A stretch of 64,000 nucleotides of DNA from Aquarana catesbeiana (taxonomy: Eukaryota; Chordata; Amphibia; Anura; Ranidae), in assembly GCF_042186555.1 (NCBI RefSeq), contig NC_133332.1, forward strand, positions 128,028,375 to 128,092,374, read 5' to 3'. Position numbers and translations under genes: made by a program. Shown here in pieces: positions 44,015 through 54,060 of this stretch; the first letter of the stretch is position 1, and each line of letters starts with the position of its first letter. A model generated the notes under the pieces. That model saw only the letters and a list, made by a program, of their open reading frames with translations, searched no databases and was not told the origin of the DNA.

Positions 44015-46031
44015 TATACATCTCCACTGCCGGAGACTCTGCATTTTTTCCCCCCTCTCCTTCAATTCATTTTTTGCCTTATTGTACATTGGCTTAAGTC
44101 ACTGTTGTTATTTGCACTCGCTTTCCTGTTCCGGAGGGATGTGAGGAGTTAATTCTCCCCCTACGGCGGGCTTGCGTTCCTACGGCAGCAGGCCGGGCTC
44201 TACGGAGCCCAGCTGCTGCCTCTTACGATCAACGCTTCGGCATTGATCACCATTGAGCTGTGTGCATGCGCTGGGTTAATTCCCCGCGCCTGCGCAACAG
44301 TGGAGGACCGGACCCGGAAGCAATAACAGCGGCTATCTCCAGCGCTGTTTAACTTCCGGGTTGGAGGCATTTAAGATGCCCAGACTCGTCAGTCAACCCA
44401 CACAGGCAGACACCCAGCAATCTATCTGCGCCGCTTGGAGTCCTTGTAAGTACTGATTGTTTTATAGCAAGAGTGGGGACTACTACCATTTGATTATTAC
44501 ATTTTTTTCCCCCCTTCCTTGCTCGGCGTGCTTTATAATGCATACCGATCCCCAAGATCATCCCTTAATATTTTTTCCTCTCCATATATTTTTTCTACAG
44601 TGGCTCCCTCTGGCATTACGGTGTGACTCAACGGCTCTTTGCTGTGTCAGTCACCTCATCCTGTGTTTTATTAGTCTCTGAGTCTGGCTCTTAACAATCA
44701 ATACAGCAACGGTGGGTGATTTTAGCGATACTATTACCCCCTGCTTTAATTTTGTTCTTTTACCTCTCTTCACAGGTGGTAGGTTCAAGCCTCTTTTCCC
44801 CCCCAGTTCCTTCTTTCCCTCTGTCTTTCCTCCCTGTTTCTTTTGTGGTTTCATCCCCTTTCTTTTCTCCTCTTCCCTTTTCCTTTTCACTCTCCCCTGT
44901 CTGTTCTGCCCTTGTGTCCCTCCCTCTTTTCCTTTCCCCCTCCCCCTTCCCTTCTTTCCTTCCCCTCTCCCCCTGCCTGCCTTTGTTATTCACTTCCCAA
45001 TCTGTGTTTGTCCCCTCTTTTCCCTTTTTTCCCCCCCTCCCCCTTTTTCTCTCCCCCCTCCCCCACCCCCCTTTTTCTCCATGTTCTTCCCCCTTTTTTT
45101 CCCACAACCATCCCATATCTTGTGGTGGGTTTCTGGCTTCTGTTCCTCTTCCCGTCGCTGCCCCTTTCCCCCTCTCTCCCTCTCTTTCCTTCCCCCTTTT
45201 TTCCCCCCCTTCCCTTTTTCTTCCCCAGCCTCCCTCCCGTCTCCTTTTTCTCCCTTTTCCCTCTTCCCTGCCTCTCCATTTGTTAACTTCACACTCCCGG
45301 GTGGTCTTTTAAATAGAAGACATGCCGTATTAAATTCTGAATTTCGTCTTTATTATATCTATTTACAATAGTTTCACGTAAATTTGCCTCCCTGGCCCAC
45401 CCCCGGGGGAAACGCCTCTAGAGGGCGTCTCACAGTATCTCTCCGGAAAACCCTTCTGGGTTATAGGTTGGTGAGTGCATTTTTTAACTTCAAATATGTT
45501 CTCCAACATGAAGTGTATGTTTCTTATGACATTGCCCCATTTTTTGTTATGTTGATACTGTATTGTTCTCTTTGTAGATTATATACTATCAGACGCCTCC
45601 TGAAGAAGCGGCTGTGACCGCGAAACTGTAGAGGTCACGTCTGCAAGTATTATATTATACAACCTTTGTTCATACATCTGTGTGGGCATTAGTTTTACTA
45701 AATTAAGTGTCAACAATGCTGTAACAATCACCGTTTTTTGTGTATGTTAAACCATGACAATGTATATGATGTGTCCTTTGTAGGACTTTTTATTGTGATT
45801 TCAAATAAATTTCTTTACTTTTTTTACTAAAGTCTCTTTATATCTCCCTTGGTACCGTAATAGTCCTAAAAAAAGGTGTTTGAAAGAGATTGGACCTAGT
45901 TGGAGAGGTCCCTGTTTAGATTTCTCTCTCAAACTCCATTCTTTGCCCTATTCATATTCAGGATGATGGTACCTACTAATAATACTATATCTCCGCATGT
46001 AAACTATGTGGCACACATCTGAATTCTAATA
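44015..46031 (+). repeat. PLE-3 right pseudo-LTR
   Basis: Second direct copy of 37967-39961 with the same CpG block, splice-like sites, pyrimidine tract and hammerhead. It has an additional 22 bp (gtggtttcatcccctttctt plus 2 bases, ~44843-44864) and scattered single changes. It ends at 'gaattctaat', where the ~430 bp unit resumes. Confidence 0.85.
45590..45643 (+). ncRNA. Hammerhead ribozyme, minimal type I, PLE-3 right pseudo-LTR
   Basis: Same motif as at 39519. Helix I is 45590-45599 with 45631-45634 and 45638-45643. Core CTGAAGA is at 45600-45606. Helix II is 45608-45611 with 45618-45621. GAAA is at 45622-45625. Predicted cleavage is 45630|45631. Every base of the motif is identical to the left copy. 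Two co-oriented copies 6071 bp apart would release a unit-length transcript if both cut. Confidence 0.75.
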
Positions 46032-47651
46032 CAGCAGAGCAAAATATTACAGCGCACACATGCAAAAAAGACATTTACCTCCAGCAGGGCTAGTTTAAAA
46101 AACCTAGACTATTTAAAAAAATATTATCAAAAAATATGGGGATTTGGTCACACCATATTGCTATATGGTGCTAAGCCCACTTACTGCGTCAAAGTACCCC
46201 ATGATTAGTGGGTCCTACACTATCTATGGATTGGGAGATCCTGCTTCTCTGAACCATGAGAGCAATACACTCTTCTATATGGGAGAACTTTGAGGTCTCC
46301 ACCCATGACACAAGTGGACACTAATGAGAGGTACTTAATGAAAGAGTGGGGTGCTCCTCACCCAAAAGGATTTGGTTAGAATCCATACAATAGACAAACA
46401 AGACATTTGGGGGGCACACCCTAAAAGATGCATTAAAGCTGGTGCAGCCATAAGACCATACAGCAGAGCAAAATATTACAGTGAACACATGCAAAAAAGA
46501 AATTTACCTCCAGCAGGGCTAGTTTAAAACACCTAGACTATTTAAAAAAAATATTATCAAAAAATATGGGGATTTGGTCACACCATATTGCTATATGGTG
46601 CTAAGCCCACTTACTGCGTCAAAGTACCCCATGATTAGTGGGTCCTACACTATCCATGGATTGGGAGATCCTGCTTCTCTGAACCATGAGAGCAATACAC
46701 TCTTCTATATGGGAGAACTTTGAGGTCTCCACCCATGACACAAGTGCACACTAATGAGAGGTACTTAATGAAAGAGTGGGGTGCTCCTCACCCAAAAGGA
46801 TTTGGTTAGAATCCATACAATAGACAAACAAGATATTTGGGGGGCACACCCTAAAAGATGCATTAAAGCTGGTGCAGCCATAAGACCATACAGCAGAGCA
46901 AAATATTACAGCGCACACATGCAAAAAAGACATTTACCTCCAGCAGGGCTAGTTTAAAAAACCTAGACTATTTAAAAAAATATTATCAAAAAATATGGGG
47001 ATTTGGTCACACCATATTGCTATATGGTGCTAAGCCCATTTACTGCGTCAAAGTACCCCATGATTAGTGGGTCCTACCCTATCCATGGATTGGGAGATCC
47101 TGCTTCCTGCATATAGCAATATGGTGTGACCAAATCCCCATATTTTTTAATAATATTTTTTTTTTATTATCTAGGTGTTTTAAACTAGCCCTGCTGGAGG
47201 TAAATGTCTTTTTTTGTATGTGTGCGCTGTAATATTATGGCTGCACCAGCTTTAATGCATCTTTTAGGGTGTGCCCCCCAAATATCTTGTTAGTCTATTG
47301 TATGGATTCTGACCAAATCCTTTTGGGTGAGGAGCACCCCACTCTTTCATTAAGTACCTCTCATTAGTGTCCACTTGTATCATGGGTGGAGACCTCAAAG
47401 TTCTCCCATATAGAAGAGTGTATTGCTCTCATGGTTCAGAGAAGCAGGATCTCACAATCCATGGGTAGTGTAGGACCCACTAATCATGGGGTACTTTGAT
47501 GCAGCAAGTGGGCTTAGCACCATATAGCAATATGGTGTGACCAAATTCCCATATTTTTTGATAATATTTTTTTTAAATTGTCTAGGTGTTTTAAACTAGC
47601 CCTGCTGGAGGTAAATGTCTTTTTTGCATGTGGGCGCTGTAACATTTTGCT
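46032..47651. repeat. ~430 bp tandem units, right block, with terminal inversion
   Basis: Direct units at ~46032-46457, ~46458-46886 and a partial unit 46887-47106, then a switch at ~47107 to the opposite orientation (partial plus one complete inverted unit) up to the TSD at 47652. Units differ by scattered substitutions. No coding frame, no ribozyme core and no TIR recognised. Confidence 0.85.
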
Positions 47652-47666
47652 CTCAGATAAGGGTCT

Positions 47667-48330
47667 GGTATGGATTTTTGGGGGGACCCCACGCCATTTT
47701 TTTTTAATTTTGGCACGGGGCTCCCCTTAAAATCCATACCAGACCTGAAGGGTCTGGTATAGATTTTGAGGGGGACCCCACGCCATTTTTTTAAAAAATT
47801 TTGGCCGGGGTTCCCCTTAATATCCATACCAGACCTGAAGGGCCTGGTATGGAATTTAGGGGGACCCCCACCTAATTTTTTTACAATTTTGGTTCGGGGT
47901 TCCCCAGTGGGGAATTCCCATGCCGTTTTTATCAATTAACTTTTATGTGTATTGTCGGACCGGCAATTCATTAATAGCTGTGAGTAGTTTTAAATTACTT
48001 TTTTTCCTTTGAAATGTCATTTTGCTGTCAGACTGTTCTAAACGGAAAACACGCGCCCCTTTACAGGCATACTATAGACACCCCCCAGGTACAAAATTTA
48101 AAGGGACATTACACTCTTTTTGTTTCACTCAAAGCATTATTAAAATCACTGCTCTCGAAAAAACTGCCATTTAAAAAAAAAAATGTTGGCATTGATCCAT
48201 GTGCCCTGGGGCAGGACCTGGGTCTCCAAACACTTTTTATGGCAAAGAACTTACATATAAGGCTTCAGTGAGAACTTTGGATTTTGTAGGTTCGAGCCCC
48301 ATTGACTTCCACTATTCCAGCATATGTGAT
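47667..48330. repeat. Composite A foldback, remainder of right arm
   Basis: Resumes the arm cut at 37470, with 'ctggtatggatttttgggg' tandem mini-palindromes and then the inverse of 35560-36000 (for example 'ccccagg.cctgggtctccaaacactttttatggca' reversed). It runs into the outer element sequence before the TIR at 48474. Confidence 0.75.
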
Positions 48331-49727
48331 CTGACAGGCATTATTGCCGCAATAGAGCTGCTTTCCATTTGCATTAGCACTGACTTTCTGAGAGTTGAAG
48401 TCTTTCTGGCCTTTTTTGAGAGTTATTTTTTGGTACTGCAGGAGAATTTTTTGGCGCTATAGTAAATGACCCCCATAGCATAGATTTTTAACACTACAAC
48501 AGAACCCAATTTGTTGGACAGTATGTACTCCTTTTTAGGTAAGATGCTTTGTCAGAGGGAGAGAGCCCACAGATATCATGTTGTTTAACCACCTCAATAC
48601 AAGGCACTTACCCCCTTCCTGCCCAGACCAATTTTCAGCTTTCAGCGCTCTCACACTTTGAATGACAATTACTCATGCAACACTGTACCCATATGGAATT
48701 TGCGTCCTTTTTCACACATATCAAGCTTTCTTTTGGTGGTATTTAATCACCAGTGGGTTTTTTATTTTTTGTGCTATAAATTAAAAAAAGACCTCACATT
48801 TTGTGAAAAAAAATGCCCTTTTCTTTGTTTCTGTCATAAAATTTTGCAAATTAGTAATTTTTCTTCATAAATTTTGGCCAAAATTTATACTGCTACATAG
48901 CTTTGGTAAAAATAACCCAAATTAGTGTATATTATTTGGTCTTTGTGAAAGTTATAGAGTCTACAAACTATGGTGCCAATCACTGAAAATTAATCACATC
49001 TGATCAGGCCTTCAGTACATCAGGTGTATCTCATTTCTTGAGACTCTAACAAGTCAGGAAAGTACAAATACCCCCCAAATTGCCATTTTTTTAGAAAGTA
49101 GACATTCCAAAGTATTAGTTAAGTAGTATGGTGAGTTTTTTAAGTTGTAATTTTTTCCAACAATTCTTTGCAAAATGAAGATTTTTTTTTTTTTATTTTT
49201 TTACAAAATTGTCATATTATCAGGATATTTCTCACACATAGCATATGCATACAACAAATTACAGCCCAAAATATATTCTGCTACTCTTCCCGAGTATGGT
49301 GATACCACAAGTGTGAGACATTTACACAGCCTGACCACATACAAAGGCCCAACATTGAAGTAGCACCTTTAGGCTTTTGACGAGCATAAATGACACATCT
49401 CATTTCTCAACCACCTATTACAATTTTGAAGGCCCTGGAGCACCAGAACAATGGAATTGCCCACAAAATGACCCCATTTTGGAAAGCAAACACCCCAACA
49501 TATAATCTATGAGGCATAATGAGTCTTTTGAACTATTCATTTTTTCCAGAAGTTTTTCGAAAATGTGGAAAAAAAAGTGGAAACCCATTTTTTTATACAA
49601 AGTTGTCAATTTATAAGATATTTCTAACACATAGCATGTATATAGCAAAAATTACACTCCAAAATACATTCTGCTACTCTTTCCAAGTATGGCGATACCA
49701 CATATATATATCCATTTACCCATTAGT

Positions 49728-50745
49728 GATGGTTTACTGGGAGAGGATGATGTGGATGAATGGTATGCTTTCTTTGCTGGTAAAGGGAAAGGTGTTATGG
49801 ATTTCCTGATCAACGGAAACTTAAAGCACTAGAGGTGCAGATAAAAGAGATTAGGGATAAGATTAATCCATTTAAGGAGACACTTGAATATAACAAATTA
49901 ATGGGTGAGTTGCAGAAACGTATGCGAAAGAAGGATACAGAGAATAGGAATGTGAAGAAAAAGAAATATTGGAGAGATCTTAAAGATTACCAAAAGAAAC
50001 AAGTTTTTCACTGGCAGTCAACATTATCCAATAGGAGTATTGTTAACCCCCAAGAGCAGACCACCACCGATAGAAATGGGGGAAATAAAACACCAATACC
50101 GCAGAACCAGCAGCATCGCCCACAGTATGATACTAAATAGCCGTTAAGGGGTATCCTCTATATTATCAGGAGGTCAGACAGTCTAACACCCCATATGGGC
50201 AACCACCGAGAAGACCTGATTATGAGCAGCAGGAGTACCGAGGATATAATGGGAATGATGACTGATATCAACAATATGGTCCACCACCTGAATATGACAA
50301 CAGGGGTTATGGGGGATCACAGTATCACAGAAATAACAACAGAGCTCAACCACGTGGAAATCAATATAGAAAGGGCTTTCCACCAAATCGCACACCCTAT
50401 CAGAGAGGGGGGCAGCAACATAATTATTACAACAATGGTCATCAAAATTATGGCTACCAACAAGAAATACCATATGGTGGAGGCCAACGTCAGCCCCTTA
50501 GGGGCCCCCCACAGGGTGATTTTCAGCACCTTAGACAGTTGCCCCGCCCCTATGATGGTACACAAAGGGGGGGAACTTACTATTCACCCAAACCTCAGCG
50601 TGTAAGATATGAGAAATCACCGGATCAATATGAGATACCTGTGTATAATAGTTATCAACCATTAGAGGGGATTGCAGACCATCACAATGATGAGTCTTTT
50701 TTAGGGGCAGACAGGGGAGGGGCGTCCGCGATAGAAGAAACCTAG
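49728..50745 (+). pseudogene. PLE-4 N-terminal region with Gln/Asn/Tyr/Gly/Arg-rich segment
   Basis: The first part reads DGLLGEDDVDEWYAFFAGKGKGVMDF, then after a shift at ~49806 DQRKLKALEVQIKEIRDKINPFKE... (helical, charged) to ~50140. The third segment, ~50165-50745 in another frame, is low-complexity: PPEYDNRGYGGSQYHRN, QRGGQQHNYYNNGHQNYGYQQ, with many RG/RGG, NYY and QQ clusters. It carries one TGA (50263-50265) and a final TAG (50743-50745). Such regions resemble RNA-binding, condensate-prone sequences. I do not know a function for this part in PLEs. Confidence 0.65.
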
Positions 50746-50805
50746 AAAGAGGGGGGGGAGAGCTGGACGAAGGGTACAACAAAAAAAGAAAGTTGGAAGA
50801 TTAGG

Positions 50806-52090
50806 AGAAGGAATTTACAATTTGAGTGGAGCCACACTATCCAAGGAGGAAATCTTGACCCTGGACAAGGGAATTAAGTTTGCGCCAAAAAAGTGGCTCA
50901 ATAAATTCGAAACTTATGTTGGATTACAAAAATTTATTAGGAAGCTCAACATTAAAAAATACTATGCCATTAATCCGATAGAAAGGGCGATTACGAACAA
51001 CAGTTTCACTAATTTGAGGAACAACTCTGTATTCTACCCCCACATAACCAACAATAAATATGTTGACCTATTCAAAAAACTAGTCACGAGTGAATTAGAA
51101 AGACTACCTATCAAGAAGGTGTATGAATCCATTGATCTCAGGAAGTGGTTGGAATCATTGGAAGGTAGGACTGATATAGTGATCAGGCCTGCGGATAAAG
51201 GGGGGGGGAATTGTTGTCCTATCCCTTGAAGAATATAAAGCAGAGATGAACAGGATATTAAATGATGAGGACACTTACCAGCCTCTAAATGCTGATCCCT
51301 CTAAATTATACAAAGAAAGATTAAAACTTATCGTGCAACAGGGTATGGAGAACAAACTTGTCAGTAAACAGGAAGCTAAATATCTGGTTCCCATGGTCAG
51401 TAAAATCCCGGTAATATATTACCTTCCTAAAATTCACAAAAATAGTGTTGAACCTCCCAATAGACCTATAGTAAGTGGGATCGAGTCTTTAACCTCGAGA
51501 TTGGGAGAATATATCGATCTCCACTTACAACCACTAGTAAGGAAAACGGATGCCTACCTCAAAGATACCAAGCACACTTTGCAATTATTAAAGAGATTTA
51601 ACACCAATGAAGATCTTATCATGGCCACAGGAGATGTAGCCTGGCTATACACTAATATCGATCATGAAGGGGCCCTGCATGCAGTCAAGTGGGCTCTGGA
51701 AAAAGAGGATGATTTAGAGGATGATTTAACGCGAGAGGACCTACACAAATTTATTTTGAAGTGTTTGGACTTTTGTCTACATCACAACTTCTTCTGGTAT
51801 GATAATAAATTTTATCTGCAAGTACGAGGAGTAGCTATGGGCGCCAAGTTCGCCCTGAGCGTAGCGAACCTCTATATGGCCAAGTGGGAGGCGGAACAAG
51901 GTCTGGGTGATGGATTTGGAGATATCCGGTTGTACAAAAGTTTTATTGATGATCTCCTGATTATCTGGAGTGGAAATATGGAATCACTGATGAGGTTACT
52001 GGAATCAATGAACAATAATGACCGGAGTATCAAGTTAACCTGGGATATTAGTTGGGATCGGATACACTTCCTTGATCTAGAGATACACTC
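50806..52090 (+). pseudogene. PLE-4 reverse transcriptase with frameshift and missing thumb
   Basis: N-terminal PLE block GIYNLSGATLSKEEILTLDKGIKFAP, then IRPADKGGG (51180-51208). A run of nine G (51200-51208) shifts the frame, and the protein resumes as IVVLSLEEYKAEM and continues openly from 51246. RT motifs follow: YYLPKIHKN, RPIVSGIESL, MATGDVAWLYTNID, VRGVAMGAKFALS, SFIDDLLIIW (~51940) and FLDLEIHS (~52080). Directly after this the sequence jumps to the pre-endonuclease linker (KLCIKERRVYVTN in this frame; VYKRAPSLRDK in the other), so roughly 170-180 residues of thumb/connector seen in PLE-3 are absent. Confidence 0.85.
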
Positions 52091-52666
52091 CCCAATAAAC
52101 CTAAAATTGTGTATAAAAGAGCGCCGAGTCTACGTGACAAATTGGTACATAATGTTGTAGAACCGCCCCTTTCCAGACCCAAGATGTTCTGGGATCTAAA
52201 AGGATTTTATGGTTGTGGAAGATGTTACAGTTGCATTAGGGTTCCTACTAATACTAAAAGGGTTAAGGAATTTCAGCATCCCCACACTAACCACATATAC
52301 ACGATAAGGGATTTTATATCCTGCAATACAGTGGGAGTGGTATATGCGGTCAAATGCCCATGCAATTTTCTTTATATTGGGCGCACCACAAGAGCTTTAA
52401 AAGATCGTATGGAGGAACATGTGAGGAACATACGGAAAGGTTTCGATAAGCACTACCTTTCGATACATTTTAAAGAGGTGCATAACAAAAGTACAATCGG
52501 GATGCGATTTTGGGGAATAGAGGCACCTAAGAAACATTGGAGAGGTTCAAATTATACTAGGGAGATTAGCAAGCATGAGTCGTGGTGGATACACCAGTTA
52601 GGCTCCCTCTTCCTGGGGGGGATGAATAAAGAATTTGACCTTAGGTGCTTCCTTAGCAATTTTTAA
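52091..52666 (+). pseudogene. PLE-4 GIY-YIG endonuclease
   Basis: Open from ~52109: YKRAPSLRDKLVHNVVEPP, the cysteine knuckle CGRCYSC, the GIY-YIG core GVVYAVKCPCNFLYIGRTT (~52330-52390), the helix DRMEEHVRNIRKGF and the distal Glu in SKHESWWIHQLG. The domain itself looks intact, but it is out of frame with the RT and joined to it by the deletion described above. Confidence 0.88.
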
Positions 52667-53491
52667 CCCTAAGATTGAGCATTCCTGGTGGTTTTTCAGG
52701 CCTATTCATTTCCCAGCTTGAATGTTTGATTGATGCGCATCAATCACTTATTTCTAATGTTAAGGATTATATTAATATATAGGATTTGAGCGATGGTTGG
52801 TACATACATGAGGATTGTGCGATAGCCTTTAAATGGTCTTCTATGGTTATCTTTTTAATTCCTAATTTTATCTATTTTATATAATTTTATTTAATAATAT
52901 TTTCATATTTTATTCATTGTGCATCATACTGTATTAAAATATTGACTCATAATGGGGATATCTATTTACCTCATACGCTTATTCAGATCACTCTGATGAG
53001 ATGCATTTTAAAATCGCATGGACAGGGGATTTGTGGTATAATAATTTTAGTGTATTAAAATATTGATTCATAATGGGGATATCTGTTTACCCCACACGCA
53101 TATTCAGATCACTCTGATGAGATGCATTTTAAAATCCAATGGACAGGGAATTCGCGGTATAATAATTTTAGTTTTGATTGTAATCCTAGATTACTGTTAT
53201 TCATTATATTTTATATGTAGATATGCATTTATCTGTAGTTTTGGAGGTATGCTGTAGTATGCGCTGTGCGGGGTATCGGAGCTCTGTCCTGGAATTACAC
53301 TTACAAAGGAGTCTCATTCGGCTGTTATTGACAGGTCGTAAAATAACACTAGGCAAATTTTCCCCACTTACTATTTGCAGCAGCAGTTAGGGTTAATGTG
53401 ATGGGATAGGCTCATTAGTCGTAACAGAAGTTGTAGCCTAGCATTAGAGTGTCTGCGATCTATGGCAAAATGGCCACAATCGCCTTATATA
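52667..53491 (+). other. PLE-4 3' UTR, left part, with ~118 bp tandem duplication
   Basis: AT-rich. A tandem duplication of ~118 bp (~52934-53051 and ~53052-53169; 'ttaaaatattga.tcataatggggatatct') differs at several sites, so it is not new. The last 150 bp resemble the 3' region of PLE-1. Confidence 0.6.
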
Positions 53492-53499
53492 ATCCTGTA

Positions 53500-54060
53500 T
53501 AGGGATGAGCCGAACACCCCCCGGTTCGGTTCGCACCAGAACCTGCGAACGGACCGAAAGTTCCCACGAACGTTAGAACCCCATTGACGTCTATGGGACT
53601 CGAACGTTCGAAATCAAAAGTGCTCATTTTAAAGGCTAATTTGCATGGTATTGTCCTAAAAAGGGTTTGGGGACCCGGGTCCTACCCCAGGGGACATGTA
53701 TCAATGCAAAAAAAACTTTTAAAAATGGCCGTTTTTTCGGGAGCAGTGATTTTAATGATGCTTAAAGTAAAAAAAAAAAAAGTGAAATATTCCTTTAAAT
53801 ATCGTACCTGAGGGGTGTCTATAGTATGCCTGTAAAGTGACGCGTGTTTCCCGTGTTTAGAACAGTCCCTGCACCAAATGTCATTTTTAAAGGAAAAAAT
53901 CTCATTTAAAACTGCTTGCGGGTTTAATGTAATGTCGGGTCCTGGCAATATGGATGAAAATCAGTGAGACAAACGGCATGGGTACCCCCCAGTCCATTAC
54001 CAGGCCCTTTGGGTCTTGTATGGATATTAAGGGGAACCCCGCACCCAAATTAAAATAAGG
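53500..54060. repeat. hAT-2 left end, shared with the foldback elements
   Basis: By-eye similarity over ~500 bp to the foldback arms at 35492-36060 and 15716-15790/16982-17320. Shared landmarks: TAGGGATGAGCCGAACA, 'tcaaaagtgc.cattttaaaggc', 'cccaggggacatgtatcaatgc', 'ggggtgtctatagtatgcctgtaaag', 'cccgtgtttagaacagt'. Confidence 0.8.

Larger units (their letters stand above)
37967..46031 (+). mobile_element. PLE-3, nearly intact Penelope-like element with 2 kb pseudo-LTRs
   Basis: Direct repeats 37967-39961 and 44015-46031 flank a 4.05 kb body coding for RT plus GIY-YIG. The repeats look almost identical; the main difference is a 22 bp segment present only in the second (~44843-44864). Such direct 'pseudo-LTRs' from partial tandem copies are typical of PLEs. 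Each holds a hammerhead motif. The element is inserted in a ~430 bp repeat unit with at most a 3 bp duplication (ATA). Confidence 0.88.
37456..47666. mobile_element. 10.2 kb insertion with 15 bp TSD in the foldback arm
   Basis: CTCAGATAAGGGTCT occurs at 37456-37470 and 47652-47666. Copy B has the corresponding uninterrupted site (gctcggataagggtctgg, ~19447-19464). The inserted 37471-47651 contains ~430 bp tandem units at both edges, the terminal ones in opposite orientation, and PLE-3 in the middle. A 15 bp TSD points to a retrotransposition-type insertion, like the 16 bp TSD of PLE-4. Confidence 0.85.
30346..48474. mobile_element. Composite TIR element, copy A (interrupted)
   Basis: Begins GGGGGTCATTTACTA (30346) and ends with the inverse, ...GCGCTATAGTAAATGACCCCC (48474). 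It is collinear with copy B over nearly its whole length. Insertions unique to A are the TTAA MITE (30756-31140) and the 10.2 kb block 37471-47651. Without them A is ~7.55 kb. Flanks differ from those of copy B, so the two arose by transposition or independent integration rather than a simple local duplication. No convincing TSD: 'atg' on the left against 'ata' on the right. No transposase is encoded. Confidence 0.78.

Noticed and set aside
46325..46360. CTAATGA...GAAA in the ~430 bp unit as a hammerhead core
   Set aside because: The segment between the two boxes cannot form helix II, and G5 of the core is A. The opposite strand has no core either.
30341..48480. Target-site duplication for composite A
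   Set aside because: 'atg' on the left and 'ata' on the right do not match, and longer flanks show no duplication. Left unresolved rather than forced.
52985..53140. CTGATGAG in the ~118 bp duplication of PLE-4 as a further hammerhead
   Set aside because: A short stem (ATGC/GCAT) follows, but no GAAA box, helix I or cleavage triplet is in place in either copy.
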